64,000 bases of DNA from Marinobacter bryozoorum (GCF_023156245.1 NZ_JAKZAH010000001.1:186001-250000); one strand, 5' to 3'; positions 8,968-18,251 are shown, counted from the first letter of the stretch. A program made the numbers and translations. The notes: generated by a model not told the origin, from the letters alone.

Positions 8968-10065
8968 TTGGCAGAACTCAAGCAACAGACCTGCCATCGG
9001 GAGGTTGCCGAAGAAAAGGCTCGTCGCAGTACCGGCCAGCGTCATTGTCTCCGTACGTTTCTGCCGGAGCTGGTGGAGCTGGAAAGAACGCTGGCCGACG
9101 CGCCAGCTGCTGTCTGTACGCGGGTTATTGAACGGATCGCGGTGAAGGACCTGGCGCTCCCGGTTTACCGTGTTGATATAGGGGCGGCCGGGCCAGATAA
9201 ACCGGTCGTGCTGATGGTTGGCGGCGTTCATGGTCTCGAAAGAATCGGTAGCCAGGTCGTCACGGCCTGGCTGGGCAGTCTGGCCGAACGTATGCGATGG
9301 GACGATCACTTCAATGAGTTGTTGGAGAAGGTCCGGATAGTTGTCCTTCCGATCCTCAACCCCGGTGGCATGTTCCTGAACCAGAGGGCCAATCCCTCTG
9401 GCGTGGACCTGATGCGCAATGCGCCGATCACCGCCCAGGGGGAAAGTACCTTCCTGCTGGGAGGCCAGAGGTTGTCACCGAGGCTCCCCTGGTATACCGG
9501 TGAGCCGGAGCAGGGTATGGAGCCGGAGTGCGAGGCCCTCAAGGCGGTCATCGACGAAATGCTCCCGGGCCGGCCGTTCAGTCTGGCCCTGGACTGCCAC
9601 TCAGGTTTCGGCTGGCAGGACCAGATCTGGTTCCCCTACGCCTACCGTCGTCGTCCCATGCGCCGAATCGATTCGGTAATGGCACTGAAGCTGCTCTGGG
9701 AGCAGGCCTACCCCAACCACCGCTATGTCTTCGAGCCCCAGTCGGCCCATTACCTGACCCACGGCGATCTCTGGGATTACTTCTACAAGCAGGTGAATCG
9801 CCAGGGCGCCGGCACCTTCATTCCCCTGACCCTCGAGATGGGTTCCTGGCGCTGGTTGCGCAAGCGTCCCCGGCAACTGTTCCGTATGGAGGGCTTCTTC
9901 AATCCGCTGGTGCCCCACCGCCACCAGCGAGTGCTTCGCAGTCACCTGTTGCTGATGGACTTCCTCCTTCATGCTGCGGTCAGTCACGATAACTGGCTGC
10001 CAACCGGGGATCAGGCCCGGGTGCTGCGGGAGGCTGCGTTGACCCACTGGTACCGGGAAGCCTGA
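8968..10065 (+). CDS. M14-family zinc carboxypeptidase / succinylglutamate desuccinylase-like
   Basis: A 365-residue protein with M14 metal-site residues: His88 and Glu91 in GGVHGLERIG, His211 in LALDCHSGFG, and a likely catalytic Glu290 in LTLEMGSW. PSGVDLMRN matches the family's VDLNRN loop. No signal peptide is seen, so it is probably cytoplasmic. M14 enzymes remove C-terminal residues or acyl groups; the substrate is not evident. The start is uncertain: TTG at 8968 is the first codon of the frame and no better ATG is near. It is followed after 4 bases by an alpha/beta hydrolase, so the two are co-transcribed. Confidence 0.8.
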   Translation: MAELKQQTCHREVAEEKARRSTGQRHCLRTFLPELVELERTLADAPAAVCTRVIERIAVKDLALPVYRVDIGAAGPDKPVVLMVGGVHGLERIGSQVVTAWLGSLAERMRWDDHFNELLEKVRIVVLPILNPGGMFLNQRANPSGVDLMRNAPITAQGESTFLLGGQRLSPRLPWYTGEPEQGMEPECEALKAVIDEMLPGRPFSLALDCHSGFGWQDQIWFPYAYRRRPMRRIDSVMALKLLWEQAYPNHRYVFEPQSAHYLTHGDLWDYFYKQVNRQGAGTFIPLTLEMGSWRWLRKRPRQLFRMEGFFNPLVPHRHQRVLRSHLLLMDFLLHAAVSHDNWLPTGDQARVLREAALTHWYREA

Positions 10066-10069
10066 GGCT

Positions 10070-10855
10070 ATGCCGGCAGAAGGCGATCCCGTGAACTGGA
10101 TCCTGTTGCGGGGGCTGACCCGCGAGAAAGGGCACTGGGGGGATTTCCGGGAGCGGCTGGCAGAGGCTTTCCCGCAACAACGCTTTCACGTGATCGATCT
10201 GCCCGGCACCGGGGAATATTTCCGAGAGGTGTCCCCTTCAACTATCGCCGATATTCGCCAGAAGGTGCAGGCTTGCGCTGCACCGATCGCGGGCCCCGTC
10301 GGTCTGCTTGGCCTGTCCATGGGCGGGATGGTGGCCCTGGACTGGGCGCAGGCCGAACCGGAGCGTGTAGCGCGGCTGGTGCTGATCAATACCAGTACCG
10401 GATTCAGTCCGCCGTGGCAGCGTATGAGGCCCGCCGCCCTCGGTAAAGCGCTGGGGGTGATGGTCAGGCGAACTCCGGCTGTGCGGGAGCGGGGTATACT
10501 AGCCTTGACCTCCAATCGGCCAGTAACGCCGGAGGTTAAAGAAAACTGGCTCGCTATCCAGCAACGCCGGCCGGTGACCTTCCGAAACGCCGTCGCCCAG
10601 CTCCGGGCTGCCGCCAGCTACCGTCCTTCCTCCGCGGCGCCCGCGGCCCGGGCACTTCTGCTGGCCAGTGCCGGCGACCGCATTGTGCACTGGCACTGCA
10701 GCCGTATCCTCGCCCGGCGCTGGCAATGGCCCCTGGCGGTCCACCCGGATGCGGGGCACGACCTGGTGCTGGACGATCCGCAATGGGTCGTTTCTCGACT
10801 GGAGGCTTTCGCGTTTGGGAACCAAGCGCCTGCGCCAGACGTTTCCGTGCCTTGA
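10070..10855 (+). CDS. Alpha/beta hydrolase
   Basis: A 261-residue soluble hydrolase. The triad is Ser83 in LGLSMGG, Asp203 in SAGDRIV and His230 in DAGHDLV. The N-terminal strand NWILLRGLTREKGHWGDF and VIDLPGTGEYFRE form the usual oxyanion and core strands. There is no signal peptide. It starts 4 bases after the M14 peptidase gene and is surely its operon partner. The substrate is unknown; it may act on a product of the peptidase. Confidence 0.82.
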   Translation: MPAEGDPVNWILLRGLTREKGHWGDFRERLAEAFPQQRFHVIDLPGTGEYFREVSPSTIADIRQKVQACAAPIAGPVGLLGLSMGGMVALDWAQAEPERVARLVLINTSTGFSPPWQRMRPAALGKALGVMVRRTPAVRERGILALTSNRPVTPEVKENWLAIQQRRPVTFRNAVAQLRAAASYRPSSAAPAARALLLASAGDRIVHWHCSRILARRWQWPLAVHPDAGHDLVLDDPQWVVSRLEAFAFGNQAPAPDVSVP

Positions 10856-10964
10856 CGGTTCTGCGCGAACAGGCCAATCTGTCGCAGACTACTGACTCTG
10901 CGCTGGTGGCAAGGAAGCCGGAGCGTCGTGACCATCCATAACAACAGTCGAGGTGTACTCACCC

Positions 10965-11582
10965 ATGAAGATTTTCGAGACGAAAACGGCCCCCAATCCC
11001 CGTCGTGTGCGTATGTTCCTGGCCGAGAAGGGCCTGCTGGACAAGGTGGAATTTGTAGAACTGGACCTGCAGAAAGGGGAGAACCTGACCCCGGAATTCC
11101 AGGCCATGAACCCCATGAAGAAGGTGCCGGTAATGCAGCTGGATGACGGCAACTGCATTGCGGAAACCATGTCCATCTGTCTCTATTTCGAGGAACAGTA
11201 TCCGGACACCACGCCCCTGATGGGCACCACGCCGCTGGAGAAGGCGCAGCTGGACCAGTGGCAGCGGTGGCTGGACTACTACTTCTTCGTACCTACCGGT
11301 ATGTGCTTCCAGCATAGCACTGGCTACTTCAAGGACCGAATGAACCCGATTCCCGAGTGGGGCGAGGAGGCTGGCAAGCAGGCAGCGAGCTTTATGGACT
11401 TCCTGGACCGGCACCTGGAAGGGCGCAAGTTTATCTATGGTGATAGCATTACCGCCGCCGATATCACCGCCCTGTGCGTGCTGGATTTCGCGAAGGTGGT
11501 CAAGATCCGTATCAGCCCGGAGCAGAAGAACCTGCAGGCCTGGTACGACCATATGAAGGAACGTCCCTCTGCAAAGGCCTGA
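10965..11582 (+). CDS. Glutathione S-transferase family protein
   Basis: A 205-residue cytosolic GST beginning MKIFETKTAPNPRRVRMFLAEKG; a GTG 12 bases upstream is possible but not needed. The glutathione-site motif KKVPVMQLDDGNCIAETMSI has the cis-proline and the E-[ST] pair. The C-terminal helical domain contains YGDSITAADITALCVLDFAK. Class and substrate are not clear. It is followed after 4 bases by a DUF4202 gene, so the two form an operon. Confidence 0.88.
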   Translation: MKIFETKTAPNPRRVRMFLAEKGLLDKVEFVELDLQKGENLTPEFQAMNPMKKVPVMQLDDGNCIAETMSICLYFEEQYPDTTPLMGTTPLEKAQLDQWQRWLDYYFFVPTGMCFQHSTGYFKDRMNPIPEWGEEAGKQAASFMDFLDRHLEGRKFIYGDSITAADITALCVLDFAKVVKIRISPEQKNLQAWYDHMKERPSAKA

Positions 11583-11586
11583 TGCC

Positions 11587-12195
11587 ATGACAAAGGAAGC
11601 TGCCCTGACTTGCGCGCTCGGTACCATCGACAGCGCCAACCGCCAGGATCCGAACATGGAACGTGTGGACGGCCAGGTATTGCCACGGGAATACGCCTAC
11701 AGCCTGCATATGACCCGCTGGCTGTTTGCCCTGGAGGCACAGCCGTCCGAGCGCATGCAGATCGCCTGCCGGGCCCAGCATATCGAACGCTGGACCCGGC
11801 CCCGGGCGGATTTTCCGGAAGGGCGCAAGGGGTATTATCAATGGCGCCAGGCTTGCGGCCGGTTTCACGGCGAGCGGGCCGCGGAGATCATGGCACAGTG
11901 TGGTTATCCGGAAGCGGAGTGCCAGCGGGTTGCCACTATCCTGACCAAGCGGGAGTTGCGTAGTGACCCTGATACGCAGCTATTGGAGGACGTGGCCTGC
12001 ATGGTGTTCCTGGAGCGCTATTTTGCGGATTTCTACGAAGATAACCCGGACTTCGACAAGGAAAAGTGGCTGCGTATTGTGCGCCGCACCTGGGACAAGA
12101 TGAGCCCCCGGGCCCATGAGGCAGCGCTGCAGCTGGCCGGCACCATGCCGGCCCACTTGCAGGCGGTTTTGAACGAAGCACTTGAGGGGGCCTGA
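11587..12195 (+). CDS. DUF4202 family protein
   Basis: A 202-residue protein matching the DUF4202 pattern as remembered: SANRQDPN near the N-terminus, YSLHMTRWLFALE, CRAQHIERWTRPR, and a C-terminal EDVACMVFLERYFADF block. The spaced His and Arg residues suggest an all-helical metal or nucleotide-binding fold, but the function is unknown. It starts 4 bases after the GST gene. Its end forms a GC hairpin shared with the convergent trpC. Confidence 0.8.
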   Translation: MTKEAALTCALGTIDSANRQDPNMERVDGQVLPREYAYSLHMTRWLFALEAQPSERMQIACRAQHIERWTRPRADFPEGRKGYYQWRQACGRFHGERAAEIMAQCGYPEAECQRVATILTKRELRSDPDTQLLEDVACMVFLERYFADFYEDNPDFDKEKWLRIVRRTWDKMSPRAHEAALQLAGTMPAHLQAVLNEALEGA

Positions 12196-12203
12196 AGGCC
12201 CCC
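12186..12203. terminator. GC hairpin at the DUF4202 stop, before convergent trpC
   Basis: GGGGGCC and GGCCCCC pair perfectly across a TGAA loop that contains the DUF4202 stop codon. The structure is symmetric and sits between convergent genes; there is no T-run. Confidence 0.45.
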
Positions 12204-12220
12204 GGACTTCCCTCAAAGCA

Positions 12221-13033
12221 TCAGTCGAACAATTCCCTCAGCTTTTCGCCAGGCTCTGGCGCCCGCATGAACGATTCACCCACCAGGAAGCCGTAGATTT
12301 CCCGCTCAGTCATGGCGGTAACGTCCTCCCGCGTGAGGATGCCACTTTCGGTGATGGTCAGGCGGTCTGACGGAATGCGCTGATGCAGGTCGAAGGTGGT
12401 GTCCAGTGATACGTCGAAGGTGTGCAGGTTGCGATTGTTGATGCCCACCAGCGGTGTGTTCAGGGTGAGGGCGTCGCCCATCTCCTCGCCATCATGGACT
12501 TCCACCAGCACGTCCAGTCCGATTTCGTGGGCAATGCCCTCGAGTTCCTGCATCTGGTCCTTGGTCAGGCAGGCGGCAATCAGCAGGATGCAGTCGGCGC
12601 CGATGGCCCGGCTTTCGTATACCTGGTAGGGCGCTACCATGAAGTCCTTGCGGATCACGGGCAGGCTGCAGGCGGCCCGGGCTGCTTTCAGATAGTCCTC
12701 GTGCCCCTGGAAGAAGTCATGGTCGGTGAGAATCGACAGGCAGGTGGCGCCGCCTTCCTCATAGCTTTCGGCGATGGCGGGCGGGTCAAACGGGTCCCGC
12801 AGGATGCCCTTGCTGGGGGATGCCTTCTTGATCTCGGCGATCACGGCGGGCCTGCGCTGGCCTGTCCGGTCGGCCATGGCCCGGGCAAAGCCCCGCGCCT
12901 CCGGCTGGTCGCTGGCCATGGCCTTGAGGTCTGCCAGGGGGGCGGTGCGTTTGCGTTCGTCGATTTCTTCCCACTTGCGGTCCACGATCTTGCGGAGGAT
13001 GGTGGGGGTCCGGTCGTTGTGTCGGTCAGTCAT
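12221..13033 (-). CDS. trpC: Indole-3-glycerol phosphate synthase
   Basis: Converts CdRP to indole-3-glycerol phosphate in tryptophan synthesis. TIM barrel of 270 residues with [58 protein letters not shown] and the phosphate-site SGILTREDV, all hallmarks of monofunctional TrpC. The ATG at 13033 ([13 protein letters not shown]) was chosen over a TTG 21 bases upstream because it matches the family length and begins 13 bases after the trpD stop. Last gene of the trpD-trpC pair. Confidence 0.95.
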   Translation of the reverse strand: MTDRHNDRTPTILRKIVDRKWEEIDERKRTAPLADLKAMASDQPEARGFARAMADRTGQRRPAVIAEIKKASPSKGILRDPFDPPAIAESYEEGGATCLSILTDHDFFQGHEDYLKAARAACSLPVIRKDFMVAPYQVYESRAIGADCILLIAACLTKDQMQELEGIAHEIGLDVLVEVHDGEEMGDALTLNTPLVGINNRNLHTFDVSLDTTFDLHQRIPSDRLTITESGILTREDVTAMTEREIYGFLVGESFMRAPEPGEKLRELFD

Positions 13034-13046
13034 GGTGTCAGGCTGC

Positions 13047-14078
13047 TCAGTCAAAACAGTGTGAAAAGTCAGCCAGCTCGGACATCTTGCCGGCGGCCAG
13101 TCCGCTGCCCATGGCGTCCAGCGCCATGTCTACGCCCATCTTCGGTGTTGTTGCCAGCCCGGCGACGTAGATGGCTGCGCCGGCATTGAGGGCAATGATG
13201 TCCCTGGCCTTTTCGGCCATTTCCTCATGGCCCCGGCCGAAGGCGGCGTGGATCAGTTTCAGGGAGTCTTCGGAGGTGTCTACGGTGAGGCCGACGAGGC
13301 TCTGACTCTTGATGCCCAGGTCTTCCGGGTTAATGTCGTATTCCCGGATTTCGCCGTCTTTGAGTTCGGCAACATGGGTTGAGGATGCCAGGCTGATTTC
13401 GTCGAGGCCGTCCTTTGAGCAGACGACCATGATGTGTTCGCTGCCCAGTTTCTGGAGCACTTCCGCCATGGGGCGGCACAGGGCGGGGGTGAACACGCCC
13501 AGCAGTTGGCGTTTGACGCCAGCGGGGTTGGTCATGGGGCCAAGGATGTTGAATATGGTCCGGCATCCCAGTTCCTTGCGGGGGCCGATGGCGTGTTTCA
13601 TGGCGCCGTGGTGGCTGGGGGCGAACATGAAGCCGACTCCGATCTGTTCCACGCAGCGGGCGACCTGTTCCGGGGTCATGTTGAGGTTGATGCCGGCCTT
13701 TTCGATGAGGTCGGCACTGCCGCTTTTGGAGGATACGGCCCGGTTGCCGTGCTTGGCGACGTAACCGCCGGCGGCGGCTACGACGAAGGCGGATGCGGAG
13801 GAGACGTTGAACAGGTTGGCACCGTCGCCGCCGGTGCCGACGATGTCGACCAGGGGTTCGGCATTGATCTGGACGCCGGTGGCCAGTTCTCGCATGACTT
13901 CGGTGGCGCCGGTGATTTCGTCGATGGTTTCGCTCTTGATGCGCAGGCCCATCAGGAAGGCGCCGATCTGGGCGTCGGTGGCCTCACCGTTCATGACAAT
14001 GCGCATGACCGCTTTCATTTCTTCCCGGCTCAGGTCCAGGTTGGAGGCGATTCGGTTCAGGGCTTCTTTCATGTCCAT
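13047..14078 (-). CDS. trpD: Anthranilate phosphoribosyltransferase
   Basis: Joins anthranilate to PRPP. 343 residues from the ATG at 14078 ([10 protein letters not shown]), which matches Pseudomonas TrpD; the frame runs 72 codons further into a palindromic intergenic element. Key segments are the PRPP-binding loop [34 protein letters not shown], and the [11 protein letters not shown] block. It is closely followed by trpC. Upstream lies a 488-base gap before trpG, so it may have its own promoter. Confidence 0.95.
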   Translation of the reverse strand: MDMKEALNRIASNLDLSREEMKAVMRIVMNGEATDAQIGAFLMGLRIKSETIDEITGATEVMRELATGVQINAEPLVDIVGTGGDGANLFNVSSASAFVVAAAGGYVAKHGNRAVSSKSGSADLIEKAGINLNMTPEQVARCVEQIGVGFMFAPSHHGAMKHAIGPRKELGCRTIFNILGPMTNPAGVKRQLLGVFTPALCRPMAEVLQKLGSEHIMVVCSKDGLDEISLASSTHVAELKDGEIREYDINPEDLGIKSQSLVGLTVDTSEDSLKLIHAAFGRGHEEMAEKARDIIALNAGAAIYVAGLATTPKMGVDMALDAMGSGLAAGKMSELADFSHCFD

Positions 14079-14221
14079 GGTTTGGTGGGCCTCGTTTTGG
14101 TTTTCTCTTTGACGTTGGGCTGCGTAGATTATGGGTGCCTGGTCTGCTTGGGAGGTGTCCTTTTGGGGAACCGCGCGACCAGTGCTACCGAAGTGATTGC
14201 TGACTTCGGTGCCGGGCCGGT

Positions 14222-14324
14222 GGGTGCAGGGGGCATTTTCTCCGCCGCAATTCAGGGGCCATCCATGGCGCCCGCCTTGCTCCGCGCCATCCATCGCGCT
14301 GCTGCGAAAATGCCCCCTGCACCC
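14222..14324. repeat. Long inverted repeat with nested hairpin
   Basis: The 19-base arms GGGTGCAGGGGGCATTTTC (14222-14240) and its exact reverse complement (14306-14324) enclose 65 bases. Inside the loop ATGGCGC and GCGCCAT form a second hairpin, and CCATCCAT recurs twice. The layout resembles REP/BIME-like palindromic units or a small miniature element. No transposase or target duplication is evident. Confidence 0.75.
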
Positions 14325-14446
14325 CCCGTCCTGTGAGCAACTGTGATAACGCTACGTTTACCACTATTTACGGTAAGGGGCCTGACCTGCGTACTTGTTT
14401 GCGGCTTGCACAGAGGACGGGGTGGGGGATTATTTTTCAGGACCGT

Positions 14447-14468
14447 CGGCAGCCATGGATGGCTGCCG
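14447..14468. repeat. Perfect short palindrome in the trpG-trpD gap
   Basis: CGGCAGCCAT, two bases, then ATGGCTGCCG: a 10-base perfect stem. It is followed by GAGCCCC, ACGTGCTC and GTGGGC, which can form a further weak stem. The shared CATGGATGG core with the adjacent long repeat suggests both belong to one interspersed repeat family. Confidence 0.6.
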
Positions 14469-14566
14469 TCGAGCCCCACATGGACGTGCTCGTGGGCGTG
14501 TCCAGAAAAATGATACCGCTCCCCGGCCGGTACCCGATCCATGGCAATCAGCCAAAAGGCCTGATT

Positions 14567-15145
14567 CTAAGACCGCAAAAAGTTCCGCAAAAGCTCATGC
14601 CCTTCCTCAGTCATAATCGACTCAGGATGGAACTGCACCCCCTCAATGGGCAATGTTTTGTGCCGAATGCCCATGATCTCCTCAACGGAGCCATCCTCGT
14701 TGCGGGTCCAGGCGGTTACCTCCAGGCAGTCCGGCAGGGTTTCCTTCTCGATGACCAGGCTGTGATATCGCGTTGCCTGTAACGGATTACTCAATCCGCG
14801 AAACACACCGATGTCAGAGTGGTAAACCGGCGACACCTTACCGTGCATCACCTGGCCGGCGCGCACAATATTCCCGCCATAGACCTGCCCGATGGCCTGG
14901 TGGCCCAGGCAGATGCCGAGAATTGGCAGTTTGCCCGCAAAGTGGCGGATCGCCGCCATGGAAATACCCGCTTCGTTGGGTGTACAGGGGCCAGGGGAAA
15001 TCACCAGGCGCTCCGGGCTCAGGGCCTCGATTTCATCCACCGTAATCTCGTCATTGCGGTGAACCTGGACGTCCGCCCCCAACTCTGCCAGGTACTGCAC
15101 CACGTTGTAGGTGAAGGAGTCGTAGTTGTCGATCATCAGCAGCAT
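14567..15145 (-). CDS. trpG: Anthranilate synthase component II (glutamine amidotransferase)
   Basis: Supplies ammonia from glutamine to TrpE. 192 residues with the class I amidotransferase triad: Cys79 in LGICLGHQ, His173 and Glu175 in [20 protein letters not shown] forms the oxyanion strand. ATG at 15145, 16 bases after the trpE stop, so trpE and trpG are one transcription unit here. Similarity to PabA-type subunits means it may also serve folate synthesis; no separate pabA is in the window. Confidence 0.94.
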   Translation of the reverse strand: MLLMIDNYDSFTYNVVQYLAELGADVQVHRNDEITVDEIEALSPERLVISPGPCTPNEAGISMAAIRHFAGKLPILGICLGHQAIGQVYGGNIVRAGQVMHGKVSPVYHSDIGVFRGLSNPLQATRYHSLVIEKETLPDCLEVTAWTRNEDGSVEEIMGIRHKTLPIEGVQFHPESIMTEEGHELLRNFLRS

Positions 15146-15161
15146 GATTGTCTCCCCCGCC

Positions 15162-16649
15162 TCAGTGGTCGTAGTCGTTGTAGGTCATGGCAACGGCCCG
15201 GAAAATCGCGCGGCCCTTGTTCATGGTTTCTTTCCACTCCAGGCGGGGAACCGAGTCTGCCACGATGCCGGCGCCGGCCTGGATGTGCAGGGTCTTGTCC
15301 TTGATGACCGCGGTGCGAATGGCGATGGCGGTGTCCATGTTGCCGTTGAACGACAGGTAGCCGACAGCGCCGCCGTAGACGCCCCGTTTGACCGGTTCCA
15401 GCTCATCGATAATCTCCATGGCCCGGATCTTGGGGGCGCCGCTCAGGGTGCCGGCGGGCAGGGTGGCCCGCAGCACGTCGAGGCAGGAGGTGTCCTTCTT
15501 CAGGCGCCCGGTGACGTTGGAGACGATGTGCATCACGTGGGAGTAGCGCTCCACGATCATCTTGTCGGTCAGTTTGACCGTGCCGGTCTCGGACACGCGG
15601 CCGGCGTCGTTGCGGCCCAGGTCGATGAGCATGAGATGCTCGGCGATCTCTTTCGGGTCTGCCAGCAGTTCCTTCTCCAGTGCCCTGTCCTCGGCGTCGG
15701 TGGCGCCGCGCTTGCGGGTGCCGGCGATGGGCCGGACTGTGACTTCGTCGTCTTCCACCCGAGCCAGGATTTCGGGAGATGAGCCCACGATGTGGAAGTC
15801 ATCCAGGTCGAGGAAGTACATGTAGGGCGACGGGTTGAGCACCCGCAGCGACCGGTACAGGTTCAGCGGAGGCGCTTCGAAGGGGATGGTCATGCGCTGG
15901 GAAATCACCGTCTGCATGACGTCGCCGTCGAGCACATAGCCCTTGATGCGGTCCACCGCTTCCTCGAACCGGTCCTGGGTGAAGCCGGAGATGAAGTCGC
16001 TCTCATCCACCGCCTTGCCGCGCAGGTGTTCCGGTGTGCGTGGGGCGTTGGCGGTCTGGCGGTGGAGCCGTGCCTCCAGCTCGTCGATGCGGGCCAGGGC
16101 CCGGTCGTAGGCGCCGGGTTCATTGGGGTTTACATGGACAATCAGGTGCAACTTGCCCCGCAGGTTGTCGAACACGACGATTTCGTCCGACACCATCAGC
16201 AGGATATCCGGCGTGCCGATCTTGTCGGTGGGGCAGGTGTTGCGCAGGCGCTTTTCGATATAGCGTACGGTGTCGTAACCGAAATAACCCACCAAGCCAC
16301 CGTTGAAACGGGGCAGGTCGTCCAGGTCCGGGGCGTTGAAGCGGGCCTGGTATTCTTCCACGAAGGTGAGCGGGTCCTCACGCTTGGTTTCCTCGATCAC
16401 CTGGCCGTCACGGGTCACGGTGATGTTGTCGCCGTATACCTTCAGCACTTCCCGGCAAGGCAGGCCGATGATGGAATAACGGCCCCATTTCTCGCCACCC
16501 TGAACGGATTCGAACAGATAGGAATACGGGCCACTGGCCAGCTTGAGGTAGGTGCTGAGTGGTGTGTCCAGGTCAGCGAGTACTTCGCGGTACACGGGAA
16601 TACGGTTGAAGCCGGCCTCGGCCAGCCGGTCGAACTGTTCGGGTGTCAT
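15162..16649 (-). CDS. trpE: Anthranilate synthase component I
   Basis: Converts chorismate to anthranilate, the first step of the tryptophan branch. 495 residues. The N-terminal part carries the feedback site segment [20 protein letters not shown] (Trp binding). The C-terminal chorismate-binding domain has [39 protein letters not shown] and [21 protein letters not shown] at 16649 with AGGA upstream. A leader peptide rich in Trp codons lies 98 bases upstream, so control by tryptophan supply is expected. Confidence 0.96.
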   Translation of the reverse strand: MTPEQFDRLAEAGFNRIPVYREVLADLDTPLSTYLKLASGPYSYLFESVQGGEKWGRYSIIGLPCREVLKVYGDNITVTRDGQVIEETKREDPLTFVEEYQARFNAPDLDDLPRFNGGLVGYFGYDTVRYIEKRLRNTCPTDKIGTPDILLMVSDEIVVFDNLRGKLHLIVHVNPNEPGAYDRALARIDELEARLHRQTANAPRTPEHLRGKAVDESDFISGFTQDRFEEAVDRIKGYVLDGDVMQTVISQRMTIPFEAPPLNLYRSLRVLNPSPYMYFLDLDDFHIVGSSPEILARVEDDEVTVRPIAGTRKRGATDAEDRALEKELLADPKEIAEHLMLIDLGRNDAGRVSETGTVKLTDKMIVERYSHVMHIVSNVTGRLKKDTSCLDVLRATLPAGTLSGAPKIRAMEIIDELEPVKRGVYGGAVGYLSFNGNMDTAIAIRTAVIKDKTLHIQAGAGIVADSVPRLEWKETMNKGRAIFRAVAMTYNDYDH

Positions 16650-16678
16650 GGTAACGTCCTGAAATCTGATCTGCGGTT

Positions 16679-16701
16679 GCTGGCCGGCTCACCCGGGCAG
16701 C
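16679..16701 (-). promoter_or_regulatory. Attenuator-like stem between trpL and trpE
   Basis: On the trpE-sense strand GCTG-CCCGG and GCCGG-CAGC form a stem of 4 plus 4 pairs with one mismatch. It shares the AGCCGG segment that could instead pair with ACCGGCT at the leader stop codon, so two exclusive structures are possible. The bases after it are not U-rich, unlike a textbook terminator. Confidence 0.4.
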
Positions 16702-16746
16702 AGCGTTTTTATTGTGGCGCGCAGGTCGGTTGCGTCGCCAGGCTTG

Positions 16747-16827
16747 TCAGCCGGTACGCCATCGCCACCATCGTGTTGCGCGGGTCGTCAGTACCCCGCG
16801 TGATGCAGTCAGATTCAGTCCCTGCAC
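16747..16827 (-). CDS. trpL: trp leader peptide (Trp-Trp-Arg-Trp)
   Basis: A 26-codon frame beginning at a GTG at 16827, preceded at 9 bases by GGAG. It reads as QGLNLTASRG after the start and ends in RWWRWRTG, with three Trp codons (TGG TGG CGA TGG, 16770-16759) just before the stop at 16747. An inverted repeat CGCGGG/CCCGCG lies within the coding part (16800-16779). The stop-codon region ACCGGCT can pair with AGCCGG at 16689-16684, near trpE. This is the arrangement expected of a ribosome-sensing attenuator for trpE. No intrinsic terminator with a U-run was found between it and trpE. Confidence 0.75.
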   Translation of the reverse strand: MQGLNLTASRGVLTTRATRWWRWRTG

Positions 16828-16879
16828 GGCAGGAATCTCCCGAATGAAAGGGGTGGGTTTGCAACAAACTCTCCAGAGG

Positions 16880-17569
16880 TTACAAAAGCTCCGTCAGCGA
16901 ATCAACAACTACCTCGGCGCCGAGTTCGTCTACCGGGGGGCCATAGTTGTAACCATAGCGGACCAGGACGGCTGGCAGGCCGGCGTTGCGGGCGGCTTCG
17001 GCATCGGCCCGGGAGTCACCGATCATCACGGTTGTACCCGGGGTTCCGCCCAGGGTGCGCATGGCCAGCAGCAACGGCTCGGCATCGGGTTTTTTCACTG
17101 GCAAGGTGTCGCCGCCAATGATCATCTCGAACCAGTGCTCAAGCCCCATGCGCTCCAGCAAGGGGCGAACAAAGCGCTCGGGTTTGTTGGTGACGACCGC
17201 CATGCGGCAGTCGGTATCCTGGAGTCGCTGCAGGCAGGCTTCGACACCGTCGAAAACCGTGGAGTGACTGCCGTTCAATACCTCGTAGGACTGGAAGAAC
17301 TGCTCGCTGGCATCCCGGAACAGGGCGTCGTCGATAGGTTCTGCGTTCTCCCAGTCCACGCGGCCTGTCAGTGCGCGGCGCACCAGTACCTGGGCGCCAT
17401 TGCCCACCCACTGGCGCACCTGCCCGGGACCGGCTGCCGGGCGACCGAGCCGGGTCAGCATGTCATCGATGGCGGCCGCCAGGTCTGGCGCACTGTCTAC
17501 CAGCGTGCCGTCCAGGTCGAACAGGGCCACGCCGGGCCACAGGGAGGTGAAGCGTCGTCTGGGTTCCAC
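16880..17569 (-). CDS. gph: Phosphoglycolate phosphatase
   Basis: HAD-superfamily phosphatase of 229 residues. Motif I is FDLDGTLVDSAPDL with the nucleophile Asp, motif II VVTNKP, motif III with the Lys of VKKPDAEPL, and motif IV IGDSRADAEAARNAG. Clears 2-phosphoglycolate arising from DNA repair. GTG start at 17569, 7 bases after the rpe stop, so the two are co-transcribed. rpe-gph-trpE is the Pseudomonas order, and readthrough into the trp leader is possible. Confidence 0.92.
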   Translation of the reverse strand: MEPRRRFTSLWPGVALFDLDGTLVDSAPDLAAAIDDMLTRLGRPAAGPGQVRQWVGNGAQVLVRRALTGRVDWENAEPIDDALFRDASEQFFQSYEVLNGSHSTVFDGVEACLQRLQDTDCRMAVVTNKPERFVRPLLERMGLEHWFEMIIGGDTLPVKKPDAEPLLLAMRTLGGTPGTTVMIGDSRADAEAARNAGLPAVLVRYGYNYGPPVDELGAEVVVDSLTELL

Positions 17570-17576
17570 GGTGTGT

Positions 17577-18251
17577 TTATCCTGCCTTGGCGATTTCGGC
17601 GCGCATGGCGTCGATGGTCGCCTTGTAGTCGTCGGTATTGAAGATGGCCGAGCCGGCTACGAAGGTGTCGGCGCCGGCCTGGGCAATCTCGCCGATGTTG
17701 TCGGCTTTTACGCCGCCGTCGATTTCCAGGCGGATCTCGCGACCACTGTCGTCAATGCGCTTGCGGGCCTCGCGCAACTTGTCGAGGGTGCCGGGAATGA
17801 ACTTCTGACCCCCGAAGCCCGGGTTGACGGACATCAGCAGCACCATGTCCACCTTGTCCATTACGTAGTCCAGGTAGCTCAGGGGCGTGGCCGGGTTGAA
17901 CACCAGCCCGGCCTTGCAGCCACCGTCGCGGATCAGTTGCAGGGACCGGTCAATGTGGTTGCTGGCCTCCGGGTGAAAGGTGATGTAGCTGGCGCCGGCA
18001 TCGATAAACATGCGGATCAGGTCGTCCACCGGCGAGACCATCAGGTGGACATCGATGGGTGCCGTTACCCCGTGCTTGCGCAGGGCCTCACACACCATGG
18101 GACCGATAGTGAGGTTGGGCACGTAGTGATTGTCCATGACATCAAAGTGAACAACGTCGGCGCCGGCGGCCAGGACGTTGTCGACTTCCTCTCCCAGGCG
18201 GGCGAAGTCAGCGGAGAGAATGGACGGTGCAATCAGTGCGGGCTGTTTCAT
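17577..18251 (-). CDS. rpe: Ribulose-phosphate 3-epimerase
   Basis: Interconverts ribulose-5-P and xylulose-5-P in the pentose phosphate pathway. 224 residues from the ATG at 18251 ([16 protein letters not shown]). Metal and catalytic residues sit in [32 protein letters not shown] and RLEIDGGV. The frame extends 14 codons upstream without family support. Divergent from a DUF3530 gene; TGGTAAAATT near 18306 may form a -10 region. Confidence 0.95.
   Translation of the reverse strand: MKQPALIAPSILSADFARLGEEVDNVLAAGADVVHFDVMDNHYVPNLTIGPMVCEALRKHGVTAPIDVHLMVSPVDDLIRMFIDAGASYITFHPEASNHIDRSLQLIRDGGCKAGLVFNPATPLSYLDYVMDKVDMVLLMSVNPGFGGQKFIPGTLDKLREARKRIDDSGREIRLEIDGGVKADNIGEIAQAGADTFVAGSAIFNTDDYKATIDAMRAEIAKAG

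Larger units (their letters stand above)
14079..14566. other. 488-base gene-free gap between trpG and trpD
   Basis: No supported coding sequence is found on either strand. The stretch holds a long inverted repeat (14222-14324) and a short perfect palindrome (14447-14468), both listed separately, plus GC-rich flanks. Any trpD promoter would lie here. In an ordinary trpGDC operon these genes are close, so the gap looks like an insertion. Confidence 0.7.

Noticed and set aside
16677-16716. Plus-strand hairpin followed by GTTTTTATT near trpE
   Set aside because: It looks like a terminator on the plus strand, but no plus-strand gene runs into it, so it is probably only the complement of the attenuator stem.
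16709-16771. Alternative 20-codon ATG leader frame before trpE
   Set aside because: It reads M-V-A-M-A-Y without Trp codons and lacks a Shine-Dalgarno, whereas the overlapping GTG frame has both.
15792-16847. 351-codon plus-strand frame over trpE and its leader
   Set aside because: Antisense to trpE; no domain is recognisable and the trp leader on the other strand explains the region.
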